DNA of 64,000 nucleotides from Dryocola sp032000125. Its GTDB lineage: Bacteria > Pseudomonadota > Gammaproteobacteria > Enterobacterales > Enterobacteriaceae. Below, piece by piece: positions 42,245-49,544 of this stretch. Numbering within the stretch: the stretch's first letter is position 1; the number at the start of each line of letters is the position of its first letter. The stretch is from the NCBI GenBank assembly GCA_032000125.1, contig DAMALH010000014.1:1-64000 (forward strand), read 5' to 3'. The position numbers and the translations under genes were made by a program. The notes beneath the pieces were generated by a model that saw only the letters and a list, made by a program, of their open reading frames with translations, was not told the DNA's origin and searched no databases.

Positions 42245-42266
42245 AGGCGGGCCGCAAAGCCCGTCG
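42245..42266 (+). repeat. Direct repeat (right) flanking intergenic element copy A
   Basis: AGGCGGGCCGCAAAGCCCGTCG, 20 of 22 identical to 42084-42105. It could be a degenerate long target duplication or simply a second REP-like unit. Confidence 0.75.
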
Positions 42267-42317
42267 CCATTTCGCTCACAACACAACAATGACAACAACG
42301 GTATTTAAGGAGCCGTG

Positions 42318-43403
42318 ATGGCAGGAAACAGTATTGGACAAGTATTTCGCGTAACGACATTTGGTGAGTCCCACGGCATCGCGCTGGGCTGCATTGTGGA
42401 CGGCGTACCGCCGGGCATTCCTCTTACCGAAGCCGACCTGCAACACGATCTCGATCGCCGTCGCCCTGGCACCTCTCGCTACACCACCCAACGCCGCGAA
42501 CCCGACCAGGTAAAAATTCTGTCCGGCGTGTTTGAAGGCGTAACGACGGGAACCAGCATCGGCCTGCTGATTGAGAATACCGATCAGCGCTCGCAGGACT
42601 ACAGCGCCATTAAAGACGTGTTCCGCCCAGGGCACGCTGATTATACCTACGAACAAAAATACGGCCTGCGCGATTACCGTGGCGGCGGGCGTTCTTCCGC
42701 GCGTGAAACCGCAATGCGCGTGGCGGCGGGCGCCATCGCCAAAAAATACCTGACGCATAAATACGGCATCACCATTCGCGGCTGTCTGACGCAAATGGGC
42801 GACGTGCCGCTTGAAATTAAAGACTGGGAGCAGGTGGAACAGAACCCGTTCTTCTGCCCGGACCCGAGCAAAATCGACACCCTCGACGAACTGATGCGCG
42901 CGCTGAAAAAAGAAGGCGACTCCATCGGGGCGAAAGTCACCGTGGTTGCCGATAACGTGCCGCCGGGTCTTGGCGAACCGGTGTTTGACCGCCTGGATGC
43001 GGATATCGCGCACGCCTTAATGAGCATCAACGCCGTGAAGGGCGTGGAAATCGGCGAAGGCTTTGGCGTGGTGAACCTGCGCGGCAGCCAGAATCGCGAT
43101 GAAATCACAGCCCACGGCTTCCAGAGCAACCATGCGGGCGGCATCCTCGGCGGCATCAGCAGCGGTCAGCAGATCGTGGCGAATATGGCGCTGAAGCCAA
43201 CGTCCAGCATCATGGTTCCCGGACGCACCATCAATCGCGAAGGCGAAGAAGTGGAGATGGTCACCCGTGGCCGTCACGATCCTTGCGTAGGGATCCGTGC
43301 GGTGCCGATCGCCGAAGCGATGCTGGCGATCGTGCTGATGGACCATCTGCTGCGCCAGCGTGCTCAAAACGCCGACGTGACTTCCCCTTTACCGCGCTGG
43401 TAA
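42318..43403 (+). CDS. aroC: Chorismate synthase
   Basis: Final step of the shikimate pathway: converts EPSP to chorismate using reduced FMN. It has 361 residues, equal to K-12. Family signatures are FGESHGIALGCIVDGVPPG (with an active-site His), the Arg-rich DLDRRRPGTSRYTTQRREPD, and GGGRSSARETAMRVAAGAIA. GGAG lies 6 nt before ATG 42318, which is preferred to the GTG at 42315. mepA follows after 4 nt. Confidence 0.97.
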   Translation: MAGNSIGQVFRVTTFGESHGIALGCIVDGVPPGIPLTEADLQHDLDRRRPGTSRYTTQRREPDQVKILSGVFEGVTTGTSIGLLIENTDQRSQDYSAIKDVFRPGHADYTYEQKYGLRDYRGGGRSSARETAMRVAAGAIAKKYLTHKYGITIRGCLTQMGDVPLEIKDWEQVEQNPFFCPDPSKIDTLDELMRALKKEGDSIGAKVTVVADNVPPGLGEPVFDRLDADIAHALMSINAVKGVEIGEGFGVVNLRGSQNRDEITAHGFQSNHAGGILGGISSGQQIVANMALKPTSSIMVPGRTINREGEEVEMVTRGRHDPCVGIRAVPIAEAMLAIVLMDHLLRQRAQNADVTSPLPRW

Positions 43404-43407
43404 TGCG

Positions 43408-44232
43408 ATGAAAAAAGTCCTTGTGGGGCTGCTGGCGTTGCTTGCCAGCGCCGCCGCTCTTGCCGCCACGCCGTGGCAAAACATCAGCCATCCGGTTGCG
43501 GGCAGCCCGCAGTCCATTGGCGCGTTTGCCAATGGTTGTATCGTGGGTGCCCACGCGCTGCCGCTAAACGACGCGCGCTATCAGGTCATGCGTCAGGATC
43601 AGCGCCGCTATTTCGGTCATCCTGATTTAGTGATGTTTATTCAAAGCCTGAGTAACCAGGTGCATCAGCTGGGGCTGGGGACGGTGCTGATTGGCGATAT
43701 GGGCATGGCCGCGGGCGGGCGTTTTAGCTCCGGACACGCAAGCCACCAGACCGGGCTGGACGTCGATATCTTCCTGCAACTGCCTAAAACCCGCTGGACG
43801 GCCTCGCAGCTGCTTAAACCGCAGGCGCTGGATTTGGTGGCAAGCGACGACAGGCACGTTATTGGGCGCCTGTGGCAGCCGGAAATCGACAGCCTGATTA
43901 AGCTCGCGGCGAAAGATAACGACGTGACGCGCATCTTCGTCAATCCCGCCATCAAGCAGCAGCTTTGTCTGAATGCCGGTGCCGATCGCGACTGGCTGCG
44001 TAAGGTTCGTCCCTGGTTTGCCCATCGCGCCCATATGCACGTTCGCCTGCGCTGCCCGGCGGACAGCTTAGAGTGTGAAGATCAGCCTTTGCCGCCTCCG
44101 GGCGACGGCTGCGGTGCCGAGCTGCAAAGCTGGTTTGCGCCGCCGCCTCCGGGCAGCAAGCCGCCGAAAAAGAAAACTCCGCCTCCGATACCAGCCTCTT
44201 GCCAGGCCCTGCTGGATAATCACCAACTCTGA
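43408..44232 (+). CDS. mepA: Penicillin-insensitive murein endopeptidase MepA
   Basis: Periplasmic zinc endopeptidase that cuts peptide cross-links in peptidoglycan. It has 274 residues, as in K-12. A signal peptide MKKVLVGLLALLASAAALAA is followed by the metalloprotease core with SSGHASHQTGLDVDIFLQ (zinc-binding His and Asp, about 110-126) and WFAHRAHMHVRLRCP (zinc His near 211). The C-terminal 40 residues are rich in Pro and Lys (PPPGSKPPKKKTPPP). Confidence 0.96.
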   Translation: MKKVLVGLLALLASAAALAATPWQNISHPVAGSPQSIGAFANGCIVGAHALPLNDARYQVMRQDQRRYFGHPDLVMFIQSLSNQVHQLGLGTVLIGDMGMAAGGRFSSGHASHQTGLDVDIFLQLPKTRWTASQLLKPQALDLVASDDRHVIGRLWQPEIDSLIKLAAKDNDVTRIFVNPAIKQQLCLNAGADRDWLRKVRPWFAHRAHMHVRLRCPADSLECEDQPLPPPGDGCGAELQSWFAPPPPGSKPPKKKTPPPIPASCQALLDNHQL

Positions 44233-44244
44233 CGGATAGGTTCC

Positions 44245-44252
44245 TGGAATGG
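44245..44252 (+). repeat. 8-bp direct repeat (left) flanking element copy B
   Basis: TGGAATGG, exactly repeated at 44393-44400, the other side of a 140-bp element. This is the arrangement expected of a target-site duplication. Confidence 0.6.
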
Positions 44253-44392
44253 AAATCGCTAACAAAGAAGGAAAAAACGGGGTTTTTCCTTCTTTGCAGT
44301 AAGCTGCCGAAAATCATTAATTGATTTTGCCTGTTAATTTTTGGGTGAGATCTTTTCACTCGCAACTGCATGAGGTTTGTCGTCAAGTCTAA
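44253..44392. mobile_element. Intergenic repeat element, copy B (MITE-like, 140 bp)
   Basis: Second copy of the element seen at 42106-42244, with clear but diverged similarity along its length. Its hairpin is 14 bp (44263-44276 with 44283-44296, loop ACGGGG). Compared with copy A it has one extra A on the left arm and one extra T on the right arm, so pairing is kept. It sits between mepA and yfcA, and its last base forms part of the annotated yfcA start codon. Confidence 0.65.
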
Positions 44393-45189
44393 TGGAATGG
44401 TTTATGGTTTCCCCCCTGATGCTGGTGGCGCTGTTTTTTGTTGCCCTGCTGGCGGGGTTTATTGATGCGCTGGCGGGGGGAGGCGGGCTGTTGACCGTGC
44501 CTGCTTTGCTGGCAGCCGGTATGTCGCCCGCCCAGGCGCTGGCGACTAACAAGCTGCAGGCCTGCGGCGGTTCGGTTGCCGCCTCGCTCTATTTTATTCG
44601 CCGCAAAGTGGTGAGCTTTGCCGATCAGAAGCTCAATATTGCGATGACGTTCCTCGGCTCCACTAGCGGCGCGCTGCTGGTGCAGTATGTTAAGTCAGAC
44701 CTGCTGCGTCAGATCCTGCCGCTGCTGGTGATTGGTATCGGCCTGTACTTTTTGCTGATGCCAAAACTCGGTGAAGAAGACCGCCAGCGTCGGCTGTACG
44801 GCCTGCCTTTTGCGCTAGTTGCGGGCGGCTGCGTGGGTTTTTATGACGGCTTCTTCGGCCCCGGCGCGGGGTCATTTTACGCGCTGGCGTTTGTGACGCT
44901 GTGCGGTTTTAACCTCGCCAAATCTACCGCTCATGCCAAAGTGCTGAACGCCACCTCGAACCTTGGCGGGCTGCTGCTGTTTATCATCGGTGGGAAAGTG
45001 ATTTGGGGAACCGGCTTTGTAATGATGGCCGGGCAATTTTTGGGCGCGCGAATAGGGTCGCGTCTGGTACTGAGTAAAGGACAGAAGCTTATCCGGCCGA
45101 TGATTGTCATTGTCTCGGCGGTGATGAGTGCCAAACTGTTATTTGATAGCCATGGAACGGAGATCCTCCGCTGGTTGGGGGTAGCATGA
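44392..45189 (+). CDS. yfcA: TauE/SafE (TSUP) family membrane transporter YfcA
   Basis: Polytopic inner-membrane protein of the sulfite/organosulfonate exporter family, 265 residues (K-12: 269). Family repeats include LAGFIDALAGGGGLLTVPALLAAG with ATNKLQACGGS near the N-terminus and GFYDGFFGPGAGSFYALAFV in the second half. The substrate is not known. The start ATG 44392 lies at the junction with a repeat element. No ribosome-binding site precedes it at normal distance (GAGG is 16 nt away); the next in-frame ATG is at 44404. The stop overlaps epmC by 4 nt. Confidence 0.93.
   Translation: MEWFMVSPLMLVALFFVALLAGFIDALAGGGGLLTVPALLAAGMSPAQALATNKLQACGGSVAASLYFIRRKVVSFADQKLNIAMTFLGSTSGALLVQYVKSDLLRQILPLLVIGIGLYFLLMPKLGEEDRQRRLYGLPFALVAGGCVGFYDGFFGPGAGSFYALAFVTLCGFNLAKSTAHAKVLNATSNLGGLLLFIIGGKVIWGTGFVMMAGQFLGARIGSRLVLSKGQKLIRPMIVIVSAVMSAKLLFDSHGTEILRWLGVA
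44393..44400 (+). repeat. 8-bp direct repeat (right) flanking element copy B
   Basis: TGGAATGG, identical to 44245-44252. It lies inside the first codons of yfcA. Confidence 0.6.
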
Positions 45190-45740
45190 ATATGACCACA
45201 GCACACCATTATCAGGAGCTGATCGATATTTTCGATAGCTGCTTTAAAGATGATTTTAATACCCGTCTGATTAAAGGCGACGACGAACCGATCTATCTTC
45301 CTGCAGATGCAGAAGTGCCGTACAACCGTATTGTCTTCGCCCACGGCTATTACGCAAGCGGCCTGCACGAGATTTCACACTGGTGTATCGCCGGTAAAGC
45401 GCGCCGCGAATTGGTGGATTTCGGTTACTGGTACTGCCCGGACGGGCGGGATGCGCAAACGCAAAGCAAGTTTGAGGACGTGGAAGTCAAGCCCCAGGCG
45501 CTGGAATGGCTGTTATGCGTGGCGGCGGGCTTCCCGTTTAACGTGAGCTGCGACAATCTGAGCGGTGACGTTGAGCCGGACAGGGTGGCGTTTCAGCGCC
45601 GTGTGCACGCCCAGGTTATGACCTGGCTTGAGGAAGGCGTTCCGGAACGCCCGGCGCGACTGATGGCCGCCCTGCGTGAATATTATAAAACCCCGCCGGT
45701 AACAGCAGACCTGTTTCCCTGGCCGGAAGATTTAAACTGA
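45186..45740 (+). CDS. epmC: Elongation factor P hydroxylase EpmC
   Basis: Hydroxylates the beta-lysylated lysine of elongation factor P, the last step of EF-P modification. It has 184 residues (K-12: 182). The conserved core RLIKGDDEPIYLPADAEVPY is followed by HGYYASGLHEISHWCIAG, with candidate metal ligands in HExxH, and RELVDFGYWYCPDGRD. It overlaps yfcA by 4 nt; a second in-frame ATG at 45192 is possible. Confidence 0.95.
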   Translation: MNMTTAHHYQELIDIFDSCFKDDFNTRLIKGDDEPIYLPADAEVPYNRIVFAHGYYASGLHEISHWCIAGKARRELVDFGYWYCPDGRDAQTQSKFEDVEVKPQALEWLLCVAAGFPFNVSCDNLSGDVEPDRVAFQRRVHAQVMTWLEEGVPERPARLMAALREYYKTPPVTADLFPWPEDLN

Positions 45741-45768
45741 TTACTGCAAAACGAGATGAGGAAGTAAG

Positions 45769-46047
45769 ATGATCGCGGAATTTGAAACACGCATTCTGGC
45801 GTTGATTGATGGGATGGTTGACACAGCCGGTGATGACGAGCTGTTTGCCAGCGGTTACCTGCGCGGTCACCTCACTCTGGCGGTAGCGGAGCTGGAGCAC
45901 GGCGAAGACCATTCGCCGCAAGCGCTGCATGCGATGGTTTCCAGCAGCCTGGCAAAAGCGATTCAGGCGGGAGAGCTTTCTCCTCGCGACCAGTCTCTGG
46001 TGCTGGGTATGTGGGATAACCTGTATCAGCAGGCTGAGTTTCAGTAA
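45769..46047 (+). CDS. yfcL: YfcL family protein
   Basis: Cytoplasmic protein of unknown function, 92 residues as in K-12. It starts MIAEFETRILALIDGMVD and contains FASGYLRGHLTLAVAELEHG and AGELSPRDQSLVLGMWDNL, both conserved in the family. It appears to be all-helical. GAGG lies 7 nt before the ATG. It is probably the last gene of the aroC-mepA-yfcA-epmC-yfcL run and convergent with mnmC. Confidence 0.94.
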   Translation: MIAEFETRILALIDGMVDTAGDDELFASGYLRGHLTLAVAELEHGEDHSPQALHAMVSSSLAKAIQAGELSPRDQSLVLGMWDNLYQQAEFQ

Positions 46048-46087
46048 CCAGCCGGGAGTAGCGGGTGGCGCAGGCGCCACCCGGATT

Positions 46088-48088
46088 TTATTTAACCTCT
46101 TTGCCCCGCAGCAGCTTGCGCACCCAAAACCGATTCGGGCTCAGCGCCGCGAGCGTTGCGCTGTCGAGCGGGATCGGTTCATCGCTCATTTGCGCCGCCA
46201 GAATCTCTGCCGCCAGCGGAGCGGAACACAACCCTCTTGACCCCAGCCCTGCCAGCATAAACAGGTTGTCATACACCGGCGCGCTGACGGCGTTGTCTTG
46301 CCCGCAGGCAAGCTCAGCATAGCTTTGCAGCGTGCGGTGATAATCCGGGACGCTGCCGATAACGGGCAGATGATCGCGTGTGGCGCAGCGCACGCCGCAG
46401 CGCGCCTCGCCTGCGGAAATATCCACCTCTTTTGGCCAGTCGGCTTCCGGCAGGCAGTTGAGCAGACGCTGGCGATTATTTTCCTGATCTTCCTCGCTAT
46501 AGCGCATCTCCTGAACGCCACGGCGGTAGCTTGCGCCGATGCAGTGCTGCTGATTGTTCGGATTAAGCGGGGTGAGATAGCCGTCGTAACACAGCACCTG
46601 GCGAAGCGCCGCAAGAGCAGGGCTGGTTGGGATATGGCTGACCTGGCCGCCGACTGCGGAAACCGGCAGCTTTTCGGTTTGCGGGAAGTGGTTAACGTTA
46701 TGCCCGTTTGCAAGCACGACAACGGCGTGCTGTTGCGGCGCCTGTTCTGCAAATTCTACCTTCCAGCCGTCGGCTGATTTATCCAGCGCCGTAACGCGGT
46801 GCCGGTAATGCGTTTTCAGCCCCTGCCGCTGCGCCAGCTCCAGCGCGCCGGCGGTAAGCTGTGCCGGACACAGCCAGCCGCCCAACGGATAGGTGATGCC
46901 GCCGCAACCTGTTGTAACGCCGCTGATTTCGGCAACGGTTTGTTGGTCTACGGCGTGAGCGAGAGGCTCCGGAAACGCGAGGCTTAGCATCTGCTCGATT
47001 TTATGCTGGCTTCTTTCATCCCAGCCGAGTTGCGTAACGCCGCACCAGTCATGATCGAATGCAACGGGCAGCGAATCATACAGGCGGCGGGCAAAGGTGA
47101 AGGCCGCGGCGAAAAAGGTCGTCAGCGAGGCATCATGCGTGCTTAGCAGCGGGTAAAGCGCGCCCTGGCGGTTGCCGGACGCACCTTGCGCGGGGGCTTC
47201 ATCTTCGCAATAAAGCGTCACCTGCCAGCCGCGACGCAGCAGCGCAAGCGAGAGCAGGGCGCTGGCAACGCCTCCGCCGACAATCGCCGCTTCTTTTCCC
47301 TGCGCTGCAGGCCGCGCATACCACGGGGCTTGCGCCCGATGGGGAAGATCCTGTTGCATTATCCCGGTTAGCATCGTGCGCTTGCGTCCGAAGCCTTTGG
47401 TTTTAGTCATGGTGAAACCGGCGTCTATCAGCCCTCGGCGCACGAAGCCTGCACAGGTAAACGTTGCCAGCGTACCGCCCGAGCGTGCCAGCTTCGCCAT
47501 AGCGTTGAAGAGCCCGGGTGTCCACATATCGGGGTTTTTCGACGGGGCGAAGCCGTCAAGAAACCAGGCGTCTACCTGATTGGTCAGGGTGTCATCAAGA
47601 TCTGCTATCAGTTCGTTAATATCGCCAAACCACAGGTCCAGCGTGATGCGCCCTTGCGCCAGCAGCAGCCGATGGCAGCCGGCAACAGGCAGCGGCCAAC
47701 GTTGCCGCAGCGCTTCGGCATACTCCGCCAGTTCCGGCCAGTGGCCGTGTGCCGTGCGTAAATCAGCAGCGGTGAGCGGGAATTTTTCAAAACTAATAAA
47801 ATGCAGGCGCTGGAGGGTGGCATCGGGCTGTTTTTTACAGAAATCCTCAAAAGCCTGCCATAAAGTCAAAAAGTTAAGCCCGGTGCCAAATCCGCTTTCG
47901 GCTACCACAAATAGCGAACGGTCGTGGGTGGTAAAACGCTCTGACAGCCGATTTCCTTCGAGAAAGACATAACGAGTTTCCTCCAGTCCATTATCATTAG
48001 AGAAGTACACGTCATCAAACTCTCGGGATACAGGTGTACCCTCTTCGTTAAAGCCAAGGTTAGCGGATTGTATAGGGGAGTGTTTCAC
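46088..48088 (-). CDS. mnmC: Bifunctional tRNA mnm5s2U biosynthesis enzyme MnmC
   Basis: Completes the wobble-uridine modification mnm5s2U34. The N-terminal methyltransferase domain (about 1-245) has VVAESGFGTGLNFLTLW for SAM and DAWFLDGFAPSKNPDMW. The C-terminal FAD oxidase domain begins with AAIVGGGVASALLSLAL and removes the carboxymethyl group. It has 666 residues (K-12: 668). The start is GTG 48088 (MKHSPIQSANLGFNEEGTPV), as in K-12, although the frame is open to 48148. It is divergent from fabB. Confidence 0.95.
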   Translation of the reverse strand: MKHSPIQSANLGFNEEGTPVSREFDDVYFSNDNGLEETRYVFLEGNRLSERFTTHDRSLFVVAESGFGTGLNFLTLWQAFEDFCKKQPDATLQRLHFISFEKFPLTAADLRTAHGHWPELAEYAEALRQRWPLPVAGCHRLLLAQGRITLDLWFGDINELIADLDDTLTNQVDAWFLDGFAPSKNPDMWTPGLFNAMAKLARSGGTLATFTCAGFVRRGLIDAGFTMTKTKGFGRKRTMLTGIMQQDLPHRAQAPWYARPAAQGKEAAIVGGGVASALLSLALLRRGWQVTLYCEDEAPAQGASGNRQGALYPLLSTHDASLTTFFAAAFTFARRLYDSLPVAFDHDWCGVTQLGWDERSQHKIEQMLSLAFPEPLAHAVDQQTVAEISGVTTGCGGITYPLGGWLCPAQLTAGALELAQRQGLKTHYRHRVTALDKSADGWKVEFAEQAPQQHAVVVLANGHNVNHFPQTEKLPVSAVGGQVSHIPTSPALAALRQVLCYDGYLTPLNPNNQQHCIGASYRRGVQEMRYSEEDQENNRQRLLNCLPEADWPKEVDISAGEARCGVRCATRDHLPVIGSVPDYHRTLQSYAELACGQDNAVSAPVYDNLFMLAGLGSRGLCSAPLAAEILAAQMSDEPIPLDSATLAALSPNRFWVRKLLRGKEVK

Positions 48089-48163
48089 GTAAGTTACTCG
48101 TCTGGCAGGCAGTGAAACGATAGTAACGATGTGTGCGAAGCGGCGCAAATTTCAGGCCGATTT

Positions 48164-48180
48164 GGCTGATCGGACTTGTT
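48164..48180 (+). promoter_or_regulatory. FadR site upstream of fabB
   Basis: GGCTGATCGGACTTGTT matches the FadR consensus AGCTGGTCCGAYNTGTT at about 14 of 17 positions. FadR activates fabB in E. coli when acyl-CoA is absent. Confidence 0.75.
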
Positions 48181-48182
48181 CG

Positions 48183-48198
48183 GCGTACAAGTGTACGC
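48183..48198. promoter_or_regulatory. FabR operator of fabB
   Basis: GCGTACA-AG-TGTACGC is a perfect palindrome of the FabR type known at fabA and fabB. It lies 3 bp downstream of the FadR site, the same tandem layout as in E. coli. Confidence 0.8.
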
Positions 48199-48245
48199 TA
48201 TTGTGCCAGTCGAAATCCTAAATAGTGCAGTGAAAGAGGTATTGA

Positions 48246-49466
48246 ATGAAACGTGCAGTGATTACTGGCCTGGGCATCGTTTCCAGCATCGGTAATAACC
48301 AGCAGGAAGTCCTGGCATCTCTGCGTGAAGGACGCTCAGGGATCACCTTCTCTCAAGAGTTGAAAGACTCCGGCATGCGTAGCCACGTATGGGGTAACGT
48401 CAAGCTGGATACCACCGGTCTCATCGATCGCAAAATCGTTCGTTTCATGAGCGATGCATCTATCTATGCTTACCTGTCAATGGAACAGGCTATTCAGGAC
48501 GCAGGTCTGAGCGATGAAGTTTACCAGAATAATCCGCGCGTCGGCCTGATTGCCGGTTCCGGCGGCGGCTCCCCGCGTTACCAGGTATTCGGTGCGGACG
48601 CAATGCGTAGCCCGCGTGGCCTGAAAGCGGTTGGCCCTTACGTGGTAACCAAAGCGATGGGCTCCGGCGTTTCTGCCTGCCTCGCAACGCCGTTTAAAAT
48701 TCACGGCGTGAACTACTCCATCAGCTCTGCCTGCGCAACGTCTTCACATTGCATCGGTAACGCTGTTGAACAGATCCAACTGGGCAAACAGGACATCGTT
48801 TTTGCCGGCGGCGGCGAAGAGCTGTGCTGGGAAATGGCCTGCGAGTTCGATGCCATGGGCGCGCTGTCCACCAAATACAACGACGAGCCGGCCAAAGCGT
48901 CCCGTACCTACGATGCTAACCGTGACGGTTTCGTTATCGCCGGCGGCGGCGGTATGGTTGTGGTTGAAGAACTGGAGCATGCGCTGGCACGTGGCGCGCA
49001 CATCTACGCTGAAATCGTTGGCTACGGCGCAACGTCCGACGGCGCAGACATGGTTGCTCCATCAGGCGAAGGCGCGGTGCGCTGTATGAAGATGGCAATG
49101 CACGGCGTTGATACGCCGATTGACTATCTGAACACCCACGGCACCTCCACGCCGGTCGGCGATGTGAAAGAACTCGGCGCTATCCGCGAAGTCTTCGGTG
49201 ATAACTCTCCGGCCATGTCCGCCACCAAAGCGATGACCGGCCACTCCCTGGGGGCCGCAGGCGTTCAGGAAGCTATCTACTCTCTGCTGATGCTGGAACA
49301 CGGCTTTATCGCCCCAAGCATTAACATTGAAGAGATGGATGAGCAGGCGAAAGGCCTGAACATCATTACCGAAGCAACCGAGCGTAAGCTGAACACGGTG
49401 ATGTCCAACAGCTTCGGCTTTGGCGGCACCAACGCCACGCTGGTTATGCGTAAAGTTGACGCGTAA
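48246..49466 (+). CDS. fabB: 3-oxoacyl-ACP synthase I FabB
   Basis: Condensing enzyme required for elongating unsaturated fatty acids. It has 406 residues, as in K-12. The catalytic triad is visible: Cys in SSACATSSHCIG (about 163), His in LNTHGTSTPVGD (about 298) and His in MTGHSLGAAG (about 333), with GFGGTNATLV near the end. AGAGG precedes the ATG. Tandem FadR and FabR sites upstream indicate activation by FadR and repression by FabR. Confidence 0.97.
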   Translation: MKRAVITGLGIVSSIGNNQQEVLASLREGRSGITFSQELKDSGMRSHVWGNVKLDTTGLIDRKIVRFMSDASIYAYLSMEQAIQDAGLSDEVYQNNPRVGLIAGSGGGSPRYQVFGADAMRSPRGLKAVGPYVVTKAMGSGVSACLATPFKIHGVNYSISSACATSSHCIGNAVEQIQLGKQDIVFAGGGEELCWEMACEFDAMGALSTKYNDEPAKASRTYDANRDGFVIAGGGGMVVVEELEHALARGAHIYAEIVGYGATSDGADMVAPSGEGAVRCMKMAMHGVDTPIDYLNTHGTSTPVGDVKELGAIREVFGDNSPAMSATKAMTGHSLGAAGVQEAIYSLLMLEHGFIAPSINIEEMDEQAKGLNIITEATERKLNTVMSNSFGFGGTNATLVMRKVDA

Positions 49467-49485
49467 TGCGGTGAAGTTGAGAAAC

Positions 49486-49512
49486 GGGGTGCCTTTGGGC
49501 GCCCCTTTTTTT
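49486..49512 (+). terminator. Terminator after fabB
   Basis: GGGGTGCC-TTTG-GGCGCCCC stem with one G-T pair, followed by eight T. Confidence 0.9.
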
Positions 49513-49544
49513 TGGTAAGTGCTACTGCAACTGGAGCCAGCAGT

